A DNA stretch of 49,738 nt from Kitasatospora sp. Root107 (GCF_001424875.1 NZ_LMCT01000008.1:101395-151132), one strand, 5' to 3'. Shown: positions 22,558 through 48,713, counted from the first letter of the stretch. Translations and numbers: made by a program. The notes: generated by a model from the sequence alone, not told the origin.

Positions 22558-23502
22558 ATGAAGGCCGAAGACCGGCCCGGCACCGCGATCATCTTCCCCG
22601 GCATGGGGCCGTCGCAGTTCGCGGACGTGGCGAAGTTCATGCTGCTCAACCCGTTCGCCCGGAAGCTGGTGGCGACCGCCGGGGAGACCCTCGGATACGA
22701 CCTGCTGGCGCGCTACCGGGCCAGCGAGAGCGACTACTCGGAGTACGCCCAGGTCGCCTTCCTGGTGAACTGCGTCGCGCTGGCCCAGTGGGCCGAGGCG
22801 GAGCTGGACAGCCGCCCCGAGCTGATCGCCGGGCCGAGCTTCGGGAGCAAGGCGGCCGCCGTGCACTCCGGGTCGCTGGACTTCGCCGAGGCGGTCTGGG
22901 CGACCGCCCAGATGGCCCGCTGCGAGGACGAGTACTTCGCGGTCGAGCACCGGGACATCGTCACCCACTCGTTCACCCGCACCCCGCAGGCCCGACTGGC
23001 CGAGGTACTGGCCGAGTTGGACGAGCAGGGGGAGTGGTACGACATCTCCTGCTACATCGACGAGGACTTCTACATGCTCTCGCTGCGGGAGGGCCGGGTG
23101 GACTGGCTGCAGGACCGGCTGCGGGCGATGGGCGGCCTGCCGCTGTACACGATGAACCCGCCGATGCACTCCTCGGCCTTCGGCGCGCTGCGCGACCGGG
23201 TCGAGGCGGAGGTGGTGGACCGGCTGACCTTCGCCGACCCGGTGCTGCCTATCGTGGCGGACCAGGACGGCTCGGTGCTGACCACTGGCGCGGGCGTCCG
23301 GACGATGATCCTGGACGGCTACGTGAAGCCGGTGCGCTGGCCGGCCGTGGTGGAGACCTTCCGGCGGCTGGGCATCGGCACCGTCCAGGTGTCCGGCCCG
23401 GACGGCCTGTTCGGCCGGGTGGGTGCCACCACCCGGAACTTCGAGGTGGTCCCGGTCAACCCGCGGACCGCGATGCAGCCGCGCCGCCGGGTCCCGGCCT
23501 GA
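22558..23502 (+). CDS. Discrete acyltransferase for aminoacyl starter transfer (VinK-type)
   Basis: This 314-residue protein has the FabD/AT fold signature without other domains: an N-terminal IIFPGMGPSQ segment, nucleophile Ser94 in GPSFGS and catalytic His204 in PPMHSS. The Arg that binds the malonyl carboxylate in extender ATs (in the ARGRLM motif of the neighbouring PKS ATs) is missing; the corresponding segment reads TAQMARCEDE. This fits an enzyme that moves a non-carboxylated acyl group. In vicenistatin VinK transfers the dipeptidyl starter from the discrete ACP VinL to the PKS loading ACP. Here the partners would be the ACP at 23573-23821 and Ser73 of the PKS at 27366. The ATG at 22558 follows GAAGGGAA. 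A strong terminator hairpin follows the stop codon. Confidence 0.88.
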   Translation: MKAEDRPGTAIIFPGMGPSQFADVAKFMLLNPFARKLVATAGETLGYDLLARYRASESDYSEYAQVAFLVNCVALAQWAEAELDSRPELIAGPSFGSKAAAVHSGSLDFAEAVWATAQMARCEDEYFAVEHRDIVTHSFTRTPQARLAEVLAELDEQGEWYDISCYIDEDFYMLSLREGRVDWLQDRLRAMGGLPLYTMNPPMHSSAFGALRDRVEAEVVDRLTFADPVLPIVADQDGSVLTTGAGVRTMILDGYVKPVRWPAVVETFRRLGIGTVQVSGPDGLFGRVGATTRNFEVVPVNPRTAMQPRRRVPA

Positions 23503-23558
23503 GGCCCTAAATGAAATTCCCTCCGGAATCACCAGGATTCCGGAGGGAATTTCGGGCC
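23503..23558. terminator. Bidirectional hairpin terminator between convergent genes
   Basis: A perfect 17-bp stem (23514-23530 with 23536-23552) has a 5-base loop ACCAG, and GGCCC/GGGCC outside it can extend the pairing. The stem ends in AAATT/AATTT, giving a short A/T-rich base on both strands. It lies between the AT gene ending at 23502 and the ACP gene ending at 23573 on the other strand, so it can serve both. Confidence 0.92.
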
Positions 23559-23572
23559 GACGTCTGTGACGG

Positions 23573-23821
23573 TCAGACAGCCGGAGCACCGAGCTTCGAG
23601 ATCGCGTTCCACAGCGTCTCCGCGGTGGAGAAGGTCTCGGAGTTCAGGAAATCGTGGATGAACTCGACACCGTACGTCTCCTCCAGTGAGGCGAGCAGGT
23701 CCACGGTGCCCATCGAGTCCAGGCCCAGTTCGCGGAGACTGACGTCGGGCCGCAGTTCGTCACCGGCCTCCAGATACGGCAGGTGCCGACGGATCGTGTT
23801 CTCGAACTTCTTGTCCCACAT
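23573..23821 (-). CDS. Discrete acyl carrier protein for the beta-amino acid starter (VinL-type)
   Basis: The ATG at 23821 gives an 82-residue protein of usual ACP size, preceded on the minus strand by CGGAG; longer upstream readings add only Arg-rich non-ACP sequence. The phosphopantetheine site is Ser36 in ELGLDSMGTVD. It is acidic and starts MWDKKFENTIRRHLPYL, unlike the PKS-embedded ACPs. In vicenistatin and incednine clusters a free-standing ACP (VinL, IdnL6) carries the beta-amino acid while its amine is capped. The flanking discrete AT and adenylation genes support the same job. It is transcribed alone, divergent from the adenylation gene at 23942. Confidence 0.93.
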   Translation of the reverse strand: MWDKKFENTIRRHLPYLEAGDELRPDVSLRELGLDSMGTVDLLASLEETYGVEFIHDFLNSETFSTAETLWNAISKLGAPAV

Positions 23822-23881
23822 GCTGACTCCGAATGTCGATTCCCGACCTGGGCGGGATTTCCAGGATGTCTTGCGCGTTCG

Positions 23882-23928
23882 ACGATACCCGCGCCGGGAG
23901 TGCGGGCCGCAACCCCTTACCACCCCTC
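23882..23928 (-). promoter_or_regulatory. Candidate promoter of the discrete ACP gene with tandem AGGGG repeats
   Basis: Read on the minus strand, GAGGGG (23928-23923) and AAGGGG (23918-23913) are direct repeats exactly 10 bases apart. They are followed at once by a -35-like TTGCGG (23912-23907) and, after a rather long 19-base spacer, a -10-like TATCGT (23887-23882). The start codon is about 60 bases further. The same arrangement precedes two other transcription units here. The 120-base divergent gap must also hold a promoter for the gene at 23942; a weak candidate on the plus strand is TTTCCA (23858-23863) with GACGAT (23881-23886). Confidence 0.4.
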
Positions 23929-23941
23929 TCCTGGAGGCAGA

Positions 23942-25519
23942 ATGAACGTGACCGACGGGCCTGCGCTGCACGCCCGATTCCTGCGTGGCCTTGCCCTCTC
24001 ACCCGACCGCCTGGCGGTCCGGCTGGGTGCCGATTCGCTGACCTACACCGAGGTGCACCGCCGTGCGCTGAGCTGGGCGGGAGCCCTGCTGGCCGGCCCC
24101 GGTGAGCCGCCCGAGGTGATCGGGGTGCTGGCCGGCAAGGGGGTCGAGGCGTACGTCGCGATCCTGGCCGGGCTCTACACCGGCCGCACGGTGGTGCCGC
24201 TGCGCTCGGACTTCCCGGTCGCCCGGACCCGCCGGATGCTCGAGGTGGCCGGGGTCCAGGCCGTGGTGGCCGACCGGTTCGGCCTGGCCAACCTGGTCGA
24301 GCTGGCGGCCGAGGGCCTCGACCTGCCGGTGCTCGCCCCTGGCCACGGGCTGGACGAGGAAGGGAAGTTGCGCGGCCTGCCGCTGCGCGGGATCGCCCTG
24401 GACGAGAAGGACGCGCTCACCGAACCCCGCCCGGTCAGCGCCACCGACCGGGCGTACGTGCTGTTCACCTCGGGCTCGACCGGCACCCCCAAGGGCGTGC
24501 CGATCAGCCACGGCTCCACCCACCACTACTTCGAACTGCTGGACCAGCGCTACGACTTCAACGCCGACGACATCTTCTCGCAGACCTTCGACGTCAACTT
24601 CGACTGCGCGGTCTTCGACATGTTCTGCGCCTGGGGCGCCGGTGCCACCCTGCTGGCGCTGCCCAACGAGGCGTACCACGACCTGCCCGGCTACCTCACC
24701 CAGCAGGGCGTGACGGTCTGGTTCTCCACGCCGAGCGCGATCTCACTGGTGCGCCGCACCCGGGGGCTGAAGCCGGACTCGATGCCCGGCCTGCGCTGGA
24801 GCCTGTTCGCGGGCGAGGCGCTACGGGCCGCCGACGCCACCGACTGGCAGGACGCCGCGCCGAACTCCACCCTGGAGAACATCTACGGCCCGACCGAGCT
24901 GACCGTCACCGTCACCGGCTACCGCTGGGACCGGGACACCTCGCCGGTGCTCTGCGTGAACGGCCTGACCCCGATCGGCACCGTGCACGAGGGCCACGAC
25001 TTCGTCCTGCTCGCCCCGAACGGCGTGCCCTCGCTGACCGAGGGCGAACTCTGCATCACCGGGCCGCAGATGACCACCGGTTACCTCGATCCGACGGACG
25101 ACCAGGGCCGCTTCCTGGAGCACGAAGGCCGCCGCTGGTACCGCACCGGCGACCGGGTCCGCCAGCACGGCAACGGGGTGCTGGTCTACCTCGGCCGGCT
25201 GGACGCCCAGGTGCAGGTGCAGGGCTGGCGGGTGGAGCTGGCCGAGATCGACCACGCCCTGCGGGTCTGCGTCGGGGTGCAGGACGCGGTGGCGGTGGCC
25301 AGGGAGGGCGCGAACGGCACCGAGCTGGTGGTCTTCTACGTCGGCGAGAAGTCGCCGCCGGCCGAACTGGCCCGCCAGCTGCGCGAGGTGCTGCCGCACA
25401 GCATGGTGCCCCGGCACTACCGGCACGTCGAGGACTTCCCGCTGAACGCCAACCGCAAGGTGGACCGCGGCCTGCTGGCCAGGCAGGCGGCCGCCGAACT
25501 GGAGGCCGTACCGGCCTGA
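23942..25519 (+). CDS. Stand-alone adenylation enzyme (ANL superfamily), VinM- or VinN-type
   Basis: The 525-residue AMP-forming ligase has canonical motifs: LFTSGSTGTPKG (A3), NIYGPTE (A5), YRTGDR (A7), GRLDAQVQVQGWRVELAE (A8) and a C-terminal NRKVDR with the catalytic Lys (A10). The aspartate that contacts the substrate amine in amino-acid adenylating enzymes is kept as Asp221 in FDCAVFD. It has no carrier domain and so must act on a separate ACP. Macrolactam clusters use two such enzymes: one loads the beta-amino acid on the ACP (VinN, IdnL1), the other adds a small alpha-amino acid to its amine (VinM, IdnL7). Gene order next to the ACP, as in vinL-vinM, hints at the capping role, but the sequence alone does not settle it. 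The ATG at 23942 follows TGGAGG. A hairpin terminator follows. Confidence 0.9.
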   Translation: MNVTDGPALHARFLRGLALSPDRLAVRLGADSLTYTEVHRRALSWAGALLAGPGEPPEVIGVLAGKGVEAYVAILAGLYTGRTVVPLRSDFPVARTRRMLEVAGVQAVVADRFGLANLVELAAEGLDLPVLAPGHGLDEEGKLRGLPLRGIALDEKDALTEPRPVSATDRAYVLFTSGSTGTPKGVPISHGSTHHYFELLDQRYDFNADDIFSQTFDVNFDCAVFDMFCAWGAGATLLALPNEAYHDLPGYLTQQGVTVWFSTPSAISLVRRTRGLKPDSMPGLRWSLFAGEALRAADATDWQDAAPNSTLENIYGPTELTVTVTGYRWDRDTSPVLCVNGLTPIGTVHEGHDFVLLAPNGVPSLTEGELCITGPQMTTGYLDPTDDQGRFLEHEGRRWYRTGDRVRQHGNGVLVYLGRLDAQVQVQGWRVELAEIDHALRVCVGVQDAVAVAREGANGTELVVFYVGEKSPPAELARQLREVLPHSMVPRHYRHVEDFPLNANRKVDRGLLARQAAAELEAVPA

Positions 25520-25535
25520 GCACCGGACAAGCCGT

Positions 25536-25565
25536 CGGCCCCGACCTCCCAGGAGGTCGGGGCCG
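25536..25565. terminator. Bidirectional GC-rich hairpin terminator
   Basis: Perfect inverted repeat: 14 bases (25536-25549) match the complement of 25552-25565 with two bases between, so about 12 bp of stem with a small loop in practice. It lies between two convergent adenylation genes (stops at 25519 and 25583). There is no T tract, which is common for terminators in this group. Confidence 0.88.
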
Positions 25566-25582
25566 TTCGGGTTGACGTTGCG

Positions 25583-27163
25583 TCAGACGACGCTCGCCGC
25601 CAGCACCTTGCGGTCGATCTTGCCGTTCGGGGTGACCGGGAGGCTGTCCACCACCCGCAGCTCGTGCGGGGTCATGTAGGCCGGCAGGGTCTCCTTGCAG
25701 AAGGCCCGGATCTCGTTCTCGCTGATCTGCTGGGCGTCCTTGGCGGTCACCACGAACGCGCCGAGCACCGGCTCCTTGTCGGCGCGCGGCAGCACCAGCG
25801 CGGCGGCCGCGGTGATCCCGGGGAACTCCAGGATCCGGCGCTCCACCTCGCCCAGCTCGACCCGGTTGCCGCGGATCTGCACCTGGTTGTCGGCCCGGCC
25901 GCAGAAGTACAGCTCGCCGTCGGCGCCTTGGTACGCGAGGTCGCCGGTACGCAGCACCAGCTGGCCCGACTTGGGGTTCAGCGGGTCGGGCACCTGGGCG
26001 GCCCGGGTGGCCTCGAGGTCGTCCCAGTAGCCGGTGAACATCGACGGGGCGCGCAGGTGGATGTGGCCGACCACGCCGGGCTCGGTGACCGGTACCTGGT
26101 CCTCGTCCACGATGGTCATCTCGGCGCCCGGGTAGGCGAAGCCGATCGAGAGCTTCTCCAGGTCGTCCGGGAGCGGGTTGGGCACGTCGGTGAAGGAGGC
26201 GGCCATCGACTCGGTGGCGCCGTAGCAGTTGACCAGCCGGGCGGTCGGCCGGGCCCGCTGGAGCAGCCGCAGCTCGGGCAGCGGGAAGTCCTCGCCGCAG
26301 AACAGCACACCGCGCAGCTTCTCCAGCTCAGCCAGCCCGGCGAGTTCGTGCCGCAGCACGCCGCGCCAGATCGACGGCACGCCGTTCACCTGGGTCACCT
26401 CGGCCTCGTTCAGGAAGGCCAGGAAACGCCGTGGCCAGGGCAGCGCGGCGCGCGGCACCGGGACGACGGTGGCGCCGCTGCCCAGCGCCAGGCCGATGTC
26501 CAGCAGCGAGAAGTCGAACTGCAGCGGCGAGGTGGTGGCCACCCGGTCCTCGGTGCCGACGATGCCGGCCGCCAGCATGCCCCGGTAGAAGGCCACCACG
26601 CCGCGGTGGCTCATCACCACGCCCTTGGGCCGTCCGGTGGTGCCCGAGGTGAAGATCATGTACGCCGGGTCGGTGGCGGACGCCTCCCGGCGGTGCCGCA
26701 CCCGGGCCATCGGCGGGCGCTCCACGGACAGGCCGTTCGGCCCGAACCTGGCGGTGCCGACCTCGGCCGGGATGCCCTGCCGGTCGCCGGTCGGGCTCTG
26801 CAGGTGCAGCGCTGGCGCGGTGGTCGAGATGATCGAGTGCAGTCGCTTGTCCGGGGTCTCCGGGCTGACCGGGATGAACGCGACGCCGGCCTTGGAGCAG
26901 GCCAGTAGCAGCGCGATCGCGTGTCCTGAGGTGTCCGACTCCAGGATCACCCGGTCCCCGATGTCCAGGCCGAGATCCACCAGTGCGGCGGCGTACCTGT
27001 CGACCCGGTCGGCGAGTTCCCGGTAGGTGGTGGTGACCAGCCCGCCGACCCCGTCGGATTCGACCACGGCGGGCCGTTCCGGAGCGAATGCGACCGGGGC
27101 GAGCATGAATTCATGAATTCGCTCGGCAGGCCGCTGCGCGTAATTCTCGGCACTCAAGTTCAC
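25583..27163 (-). CDS. Second stand-alone adenylation enzyme, possibly the beta-amino acid:ACP ligase
   Basis: The ANL-superfamily protein has 526 residues from a GTG at 27163. That start is chosen because GGGGAC lies nine bases upstream and the length matches the sister enzyme; a GTG at 27211 would add 16 residues without family likeness. Motifs: [12 protein letters not shown] (A3), NCYGATE (A5), LRTGDL (A7), [18 protein letters not shown] (A8), PNGKIDRK (A10). The amine-binding aspartate is Asp217 in QFDFSLLD. No carrier domain is present. With the other adenylation gene it forms the pair needed in VinN/VinM or IdnL1/IdnL7-type starter assembly. By elimination I favour the beta-amino acid-selecting role, with low certainty. 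It is divergent from the loading PKS gene, sharing a 202-base upstream region. Confidence 0.9.
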   Translation of the reverse strand: MNLSAENYAQRPAERIHEFMLAPVAFAPERPAVVESDGVGGLVTTTYRELADRVDRYAAALVDLGLDIGDRVILESDTSGHAIALLLACSKAGVAFIPVSPETPDKRLHSIISTTAPALHLQSPTGDRQGIPAEVGTARFGPNGLSVERPPMARVRHRREASATDPAYMIFTSGTTGRPKGVVMSHRGVVAFYRGMLAAGIVGTEDRVATTSPLQFDFSLLDIGLALGSGATVVPVPRAALPWPRRFLAFLNEAEVTQVNGVPSIWRGVLRHELAGLAELEKLRGVLFCGEDFPLPELRLLQRARPTARLVNCYGATESMAASFTDVPNPLPDDLEKLSIGFAYPGAEMTIVDEDQVPVTEPGVVGHIHLRAPSMFTGYWDDLEATRAAQVPDPLNPKSGQLVLRTGDLAYQGADGELYFCGRADNQVQIRGNRVELGEVERRILEFPGITAAAALVLPRADKEPVLGAFVVTAKDAQQISENEIRAFCKETLPAYMTPHELRVVDSLPVTPNGKIDRKVLAASVV

Positions 27164-27252
27164 GTGAATCAGTCCCCTGTCGGCTAGAGCTATCCAGGGT
27201 TTTGGTACCACGGATGTGGCGCCCCTTGTACACCCGTAATCGCAGTCTGGGG

Positions 27253-27302
27253 CCCCTAGGGGGCGTTAGGGGCTTGGGCGCGTGTTCGAGTTTCCGTAGT
27301 GT
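27253..27302 (+). promoter_or_regulatory. Promoter with tandem TAGGGG activator-like site for the loading-PKS operon
   Basis: A 10-base palindrome CCCCTAGGGG (27253-27262) overlaps the first of two TAGGGG direct repeats (27257-27262 and 27267-27272, 10 bases apart). One base after the second repeat begins a -35-like TTGGGC (27274-27279), a 17-base spacer and a -10-like TAGTGT (27297-27302). The ATG at 27366 is about 60 bases past the -10. A site touching the -35 on one face of the helix is typical of activators such as SARP or LuxR-type cluster regulators. On the minus strand the same gap has only a single AAGGGG for the adenylation gene. Confidence 0.5.
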
Positions 27303-27365
27303 GCATTTCTGTGGCTGCCCGTGCGTGGCCTGCCGGCGAAGACGGATAAAGTGGAGCGTATCTCG

Positions 27366-43469
<16,104 letters not shown>

Positions 43470-43499
43470 GACCCGCAGAGCGAAAGGTATCCCCACACC

Positions 43500-46400
43500 G
43501 TGGACGCGTCCGTGGACCAGATAGTCGAGGCACTCCGCAAGTCCATGCTGGACAACGAGCGCCTGCGTCAGCTGAACGGCAGCCTCACCGCGGCGGCCGT
43601 CGAACCGATCGCCATCGTCGGCATGGCCTGCCGCTACCCCGGCGGGGTGCAGACCCCGCAGGACCTCTGGCAGCTGGTGGCCGGCGGGGTCGACGCCGTG
43701 TCGGACTTCCCCGCCGACCGTGGCTGGGATCTCGACGGGGTGTACGACCCGGAGCCCGGCAAGGCCGGCAAGAGCATCGCCCACGAGGGCGGATTCCTGC
43801 ACGACGCCGCCGAGTTCGACCCCGGCTTCTTCGGCATCGCGCCGAACGAGGCCCTCACCATCGACCCCCAGCAGCGCCTGCTGCTGGAGACCTCCTGGGA
43901 GGCGATCGAGAACGCGGGCGTCGACCCGCTGGCTCTGAAGGGCAGCCGGACCGGCGTCTACGCCGGGGTGATGTACCACGACTACGGCTTCGGCAGCAGC
44001 GACGGCAGCCTGGTGACCGGCCGGGTCGCCTACACCCTCGGGCTGGAGGGCCCGGCCGTCACGGTCGACACCGCCTGCTCCTCCTCGCTGGTCGCGCTGC
44101 ACATGGCGGTCCAGGCGCTCCGCTCGGGCGAGGTGTCGCTCGCGCTGGCCGGTGGCGTCACGGTGATGACCAACCCGGACATGTTCGTCTACTTCAGCAC
44201 CCAGCGCGGGCTGGCCAAGGACGGGCGGTGCAAGTCCTTCTCCGAGCACGCGGACGGCACCGGCTGCTCGGAGGGTACGGGCATGCTGCTGCTGGAGCGG
44301 CTCTCCGACGCCCAGCGCAACGGTCACCCCGTGCTCGCGGTGGTGCGCGGCTCGGCGACCAACCAGGACGGCGCCTCCAGCGGCCTGACCACGCCCAACG
44401 GCCCGTCCCAGCAGCGCGTCATCCGGGCGGCGCTGGCCAACGCCCAGCTCACGCCCGCCGACGTGGACACCGTCGAGGCGCACGGTACGGGCACCACACT
44501 GGGTGACCCGATCGAGGCCCAGGCGCTGCTCGCCACGTACGGCAAGGGGCGGGCAGCCGACCAGCCGCTCTGGCTCGGCTCGCTGAAGTCGAACCTGGGC
44601 CACACCCAGGCGGCGGCCGGGGTCGGCGGCATCATCAAGATGGTCGAGGCGATCCGGCACGGCGTACTGCCGCAGTCGCTGCACTCGGCGGACCGCACCT
44701 CCAAGGTGGACTGGGAGGCGGGCGGCGTCGAACTCCTGACGGAGGCCCGGGCCTGGCCGGAGACCGGACGGGTGCGCCGGGCCGGCGTCTCCTCCTTCGG
44801 GCTGAGCGGTACCAACGCGCACGTGATCATCGAGCAGGCACCGGCCGTCGAGGCGCAGCCGGAGGCCGCGAAGTCCCAACTGCCGGACGTACCCTGGGTG
44901 TTCTCCGGCCGTACGGTGGAAGCGCTGCGCGGCCAGGCGGCCAAGCTGGCCGACCACATCGAGGCCGCCCCCGAGCTGGGGATCGCGGACCTGGGCTGGT
45001 CACTGGCCGTCACCCGCTCCGCCCTGGAGCGGCGGGCGGTGGTGGTCGGCGCGGACCGGGCCGAGCTGCTGGCCGGACTGCGGGCCGTCGCCGAGGGCGC
45101 CGAGGTGCCGGGGCAGGCCCGGCCGGGTGCGCAGGTGGCGTTCCTGTTCACGGGGCAGGGGTCGCAGCGGTTGGGGATGGGGCGTGAACTGCACGCTGCT
45201 TTCCCGGTGTTCGCTTCGGCTTTCGACGAGGTGTTGGCCGAGCTGGGTGGTTCGCTGCGGGATGTGGTCTGGGGCTCGGACGTTGAGCTTCTGAACCGCA
45301 CCGTCAACACGCAGAGTGCGCTGTTCGCCTTCGAGGTCGCCCTGTTCCGCCTGGTCGAGTCGTGGGGTGTGCGGCCTGACTTCCTGGCCGGGCACTCCGT
45401 CGGTGAGATCGCGGCTGCGCATGTGGCGGGGGTGCTCTCGCTCGCCGACGCTGCCAAGCTGGTGTCGGCGCGTGGGCGGCTGATGCAGGAACTGCCTTCG
45501 GGCGGTGCCATGGTGGCGATCGAGGCCGCCGAGGCGGAGATCCTGCCGCTGCTGGCCTCTGGCGTGAGCATCGCTGCGGTGAACGGCCCGCGTTCGGTGG
45601 TGGTGTCGGGTGACGAGGCCACGGTGCTGGAGATCGCCTCCGGTTTCGAGCGGACCAAGCGGCTGAGCGTCTCGCACGCCTTCCACTCCCCGCTGATGGA
45701 TCCGATGCTGGACGAGTTCCGTTCGGTGGTCCAGCAGTTGACCTTCGCCGAGCCGTCGATTCCGGTGGTGGCGTCGGGTTCGTTCACCGACCCCGAGTAC
45801 TGGGTGAGCCACGTCCGCGACGCGGTCCGGTTCGCCGACAACGTACGGGAGTTGGCGGCCCGGGGCGTGTCCCGTTTCATGGAGATCGGCCCCGACGGCA
45901 TCCTGACCGGGCTGGCCCAGCAGAGCGTCGAGTCCGAGGACGCGGTCTTCGTCGCGGCGGCCCGCAAGGACCGGTCGGAGTCCACCACGCTGGTCACCGC
46001 GCTCGGCCGCCTGCACTCCGCCGGTGTGGCCGTCAGCTGGTCGGCGTTCTTCGCCGACTCCGGTGCCCGGCGGGTGGATCTGCCGACGTACGCCTTCCAG
46101 CGCAGCCGGTACTGGGTGGATGCACTGGCCGGCGGCAGCGCCGACAGTGACGTCACCTCGGTCGGCCAGGAGAGCGTGGAGCACCCGCTGCTCGGGGCGG
46201 CGCTCGCGCTGCCCGACACCGAGGGGCTGGTGCTCACCGGCAGGCTGTCGCTCGACGGTCAGGGCTGGATCGCCGACCACGACGTGCTGGGCAGCATCCT
46301 GCTGCCGGGTACCGGCTTCGTCGAGCTGGCGGCCCGGGCCGCCGAGCAGGCCGGGGCCGATCTGGTCGAGGAACTCACCATCCAAGCGCCGCTGATCCTG

Positions 46401-48710
46401 CCGGAGCGCGGTGGGCTTGCTGTCCAGGTCTCGGTCGGCGCCCCGGATGTGACGGAGCGTCGTTCGCTGCGGATCTACTCGCGGGCCGAGGCCGACGCCC
46501 GGGGTCCGTGGACCCTGCACGCCGAGGGTGTGCTCGCCTCCGGCGCCCCGGCTCCGGCCTTCGACTTCACCGAGTGGCCGCCCGCCGGGGCCACCGCCGT
46601 GGACGTCCAGGACCTCTACTCGGTGCTGCTCGGCCAGGGTTACGCCTACGGGCCGGTGTTCCAGGGCGTCCAGGCGGCCTGGAAGCGCGGCGACGAGGTC
46701 TTCGCCACGGTCGCCCTGCCCACCGGGTCGCACGACGAGGCCGCCCGCTTCGGTCTGCACCCCGCCCTGCTGGACGCCTCCATGCACGCGCTCAGCCTCG
46801 GCGAGGGCGGCGAGGACCAGACCCTGCTGCCGTTCTCCTGGGCCGGGGTCACCCTGCACGCGGTGGGTGCCACGGCGGTGCGGGTCCGACTGGTGCGGCC
46901 GACCGACACCACGATCAGCATCGAGCTGGCGGACACCGAGGGTGCGCCGGTGGCGACGGTCGAGTCGCTGACGTTCCGTCCGGTCACCCCGGAGCAGCTC
47001 GGTTCGGGTGCGTCGGCCCAGGCCGGCTCGCTCTTCCAACTGGTCTGGAACCCACTCCCGTTGACCGCGCTCGGTGCTCCCGACCCGGTGGACTGGGCGA
47101 ACCTGGAGCTGGACAACCCGGAGGTGCCGGAGACCGTCCTGCTGGAGATCAGCGCGGCCGCCGTGGACCTGCCCGCCGGGGCCAGGGTGGCGGCCAACCA
47201 GGTGCTCGCGGTGGTCCAGGAGTGGCTGGCCGACGAGCGGTACGCCGACTCGCTGCTGGCTGTCGCCACCCACGGCGGGGTCACGGTGGTCGGCGAGCCC
47301 GGCGATCTCACCCAGACTCCGGTCTGGGGCCTGGTGCGCGCCGCGCAGGCCGAACACCCCGGCCGCTTCGTCCTGGTGGACATCGACGACCGGGCCGAGT
47401 CCCGGATCGCGCTGGCCGGCGCACTGGCCACCGGCGAGACCGAACTAGCCATCCGGGCGGGCGAGGTGCTGGTGCCCCGGCTGACCGCGCTGCCGGTCCC
47501 GGCCGACGCCGCAGCCCCTTCGCTGGATCCGGCGGGCACGGTCCTGATCACCGGCGGCACCGGTGGTCTGGGCGCGCTGGTGGCCCGTCACCTGGTGACC
47601 GAGTACGGCGTCCGGCACCTGCTGCTGACCAGCCGGCGCGGCCCGGCCGCGCCCGGCGCGGCCGAACTGGTCGCCGAGCTGCAGGCCTTGGGTGCGGAGG
47701 TGACCGTCACGGCCGCTGACGTAGCCGAACGGGCGGCGCTGGAGGGGCTGTTGGCCGGCATCCCGGCCGCTCACCCGCTGACCGGCGTGGTGCACGTGGC
47801 GGGTGTGGTGCACAACGGCGTGATCGGCTCCTGGACGCCGGAGCTGGTGGACTCCAGCCTCGCCCCCAAGGCCGACGCAGCCTGGTACCTGCACGAGTTG
47901 ACCGCCGAAATGGACCTCGGACTCTTCGTCCTGTTCTCCTCGGCCGGCGGTCTGGTGCTCGCCCAGGGGCAGGCCGGGTACGCCGCGGCCAACGTGTTCC
48001 TCGACGGTCTGGCCGAGCACCGGCGGCTGGCCGGCCTGCGGGCCACCTCGCTGGCCTGGGGCGCCTGGGCGGTGGACACCGGCATGAGCCAGTACCTGGC
48101 CGAGGCCGACCTGCTGCGGATGCGCCGGCAGGGCCTGCCCGCCTTCTCGGCCGCGGACGGTCTCGCGATGCTCGATTCGGCGCTGCGGGTCACCGACGCG
48201 GCCGTGGTGGTCCCGGTGCACGTGGACCCGGTCGCCCTGCGCGCCCGGGCCGACGAACTCCCGGCACTGCTGCGCGGGTTGGTCAAGGCGCCGACCCGGC
48301 GGCCGTCCCGAGCCGGGTCCCACCAGGGCGAGGGCCAGACCCTGCCGGAGCAGCTGGCGGGCGTCACCGGCGCCGAACTCGACCGGGCCGTCCTCCAGGT
48401 GGTCAGGACCCATGCCGCCGAGATCCTCGGCCACCCGGGCCCGGACGCGATCGACCCCGAGCGGGGCTTCCTGGACATCGGGTTCGACTCGCTCAGCGCG
48501 CTCGAACTCCGCAACCGGATGGTCACCGCGGCGGGCCGGAACCTGACGCCGATGCTGGTCTTCGACTACCCGTCGGCCAGTGCGCTCGCGGCCTACCTGC
48601 GGGAGCTGCTCTTCGAGACCGAGGAGCAGGGCATCGACGAGGACCTGGTGGACGCCAGCACGAACGAGCTGTTCGACATCCTGGACGCCGAACTCGGCAT
48701 CACCGGCTGA
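43500..48710 (+). CDS. Type I modular PKS, single KS-AT-DH-KR-ACP module
   Basis: The GTG at 43500 is chosen because it opens an N-terminal docking helix ([19 protein letters not shown]); GAAAGG lies 12 bases upstream, a slightly long spacing. The protein has 1736 residues. KS about 35-455 (Cys193), AT about 547-850 (GHSVGE, HAFH: malonyl), DH about 895-1170 (His927; Asp1092 and His1096), KR about 1346-1530, ACP about 1620-1695 (Ser1664). The KR keeps Tyr1494, but its LDD position reads V1437-H-N and the Asn before Tyr is Gly1493, so its stereotype is hard to assign. The C-terminus ends [15 protein letters not shown], the docking class that recognises N-termini like that at 3134. It should act straight after the 27366 PKS (30-base gap, matching docking helices) and pass its chain to a protein with a [17 protein letters not shown] head. 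Confidence 0.96.
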   Translation: MDASVDQIVEALRKSMLDNERLRQLNGSLTAAAVEPIAIVGMACRYPGGVQTPQDLWQLVAGGVDAVSDFPADRGWDLDGVYDPEPGKAGKSIAHEGGFLHDAAEFDPGFFGIAPNEALTIDPQQRLLLETSWEAIENAGVDPLALKGSRTGVYAGVMYHDYGFGSSDGSLVTGRVAYTLGLEGPAVTVDTACSSSLVALHMAVQALRSGEVSLALAGGVTVMTNPDMFVYFSTQRGLAKDGRCKSFSEHADGTGCSEGTGMLLLERLSDAQRNGHPVLAVVRGSATNQDGASSGLTTPNGPSQQRVIRAALANAQLTPADVDTVEAHGTGTTLGDPIEAQALLATYGKGRAADQPLWLGSLKSNLGHTQAAAGVGGIIKMVEAIRHGVLPQSLHSADRTSKVDWEAGGVELLTEARAWPETGRVRRAGVSSFGLSGTNAHVIIEQAPAVEAQPEAAKSQLPDVPWVFSGRTVEALRGQAAKLADHIEAAPELGIADLGWSLAVTRSALERRAVVVGADRAELLAGLRAVAEGAEVPGQARPGAQVAFLFTGQGSQRLGMGRELHAAFPVFASAFDEVLAELGGSLRDVVWGSDVELLNRTVNTQSALFAFEVALFRLVESWGVRPDFLAGHSVGEIAAAHVAGVLSLADAAKLVSARGRLMQELPSGGAMVAIEAAEAEILPLLASGVSIAAVNGPRSVVVSGDEATVLEIASGFERTKRLSVSHAFHSPLMDPMLDEFRSVVQQLTFAEPSIPVVASGSFTDPEYWVSHVRDAVRFADNVRELAARGVSRFMEIGPDGILTGLAQQSVESEDAVFVAAARKDRSESTTLVTALGRLHSAGVAVSWSAFFADSGARRVDLPTYAFQRSRYWVDALAGGSADSDVTSVGQESVEHPLLGAALALPDTEGLVLTGRLSLDGQGWIADHDVLGSILLPGTGFVELAARAAEQAGADLVEELTIQAPLILPERGGLAVQVSVGAPDVTERRSLRIYSRAEADARGPWTLHAEGVLASGAPAPAFDFTEWPPAGATAVDVQDLYSVLLGQGYAYGPVFQGVQAAWKRGDEVFATVALPTGSHDEAARFGLHPALLDASMHALSLGEGGEDQTLLPFSWAGVTLHAVGATAVRVRLVRPTDTTISIELADTEGAPVATVESLTFRPVTPEQLGSGASAQAGSLFQLVWNPLPLTALGAPDPVDWANLELDNPEVPETVLLEISAAAVDLPAGARVAANQVLAVVQEWLADERYADSLLAVATHGGVTVVGEPGDLTQTPVWGLVRAAQAEHPGRFVLVDIDDRAESRIALAGALATGETELAIRAGEVLVPRLTALPVPADAAAPSLDPAGTVLITGGTGGLGALVARHLVTEYGVRHLLLTSRRGPAAPGAAELVAELQALGAEVTVTAADVAERAALEGLLAGIPAAHPLTGVVHVAGVVHNGVIGSWTPELVDSSLAPKADAAWYLHELTAEMDLGLFVLFSSAGGLVLAQGQAGYAAANVFLDGLAEHRRLAGLRATSLAWGAWAVDTGMSQYLAEADLLRMRRQGLPAFSAADGLAMLDSALRVTDAAVVVPVHVDPVALRARADELPALLRGLVKAPTRRPSRAGSHQGEGQTLPEQLAGVTGAELDRAVLQVVRTHAAEILGHPGPDAIDPERGFLDIGFDSLSALELRNRMVTAAGRNLTPMLVFDYPSASALAAYLRELLFETEEQGIDEDLVDASTNELFDILDAELGITG

Positions 48711-48713
48711 CCG

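Noticed and set aside
22558..23502. Malonyl-CoA:ACP transacylase (FabD) for the discrete AT
   Set aside because: The carboxylate-binding Arg is missing and the gene sits among starter-unit genes, which fits an aminoacyl transferase better.
23822..23971. Upstream extension of the discrete ACP frame to 132 residues
   Set aside because: The added N-terminus is Arg/Ser-rich, overlaps the divergent gene start and promoter, and is not ACP-like. The ATG at 23821 has its own ribosome site.
27164..27211. GTG at 27211 as the start of the second adenylation enzyme
   Set aside because: It adds 16 residues without family similarity and has no clear ribosome site; the GTG at 27163 fits the length of the sister enzyme.
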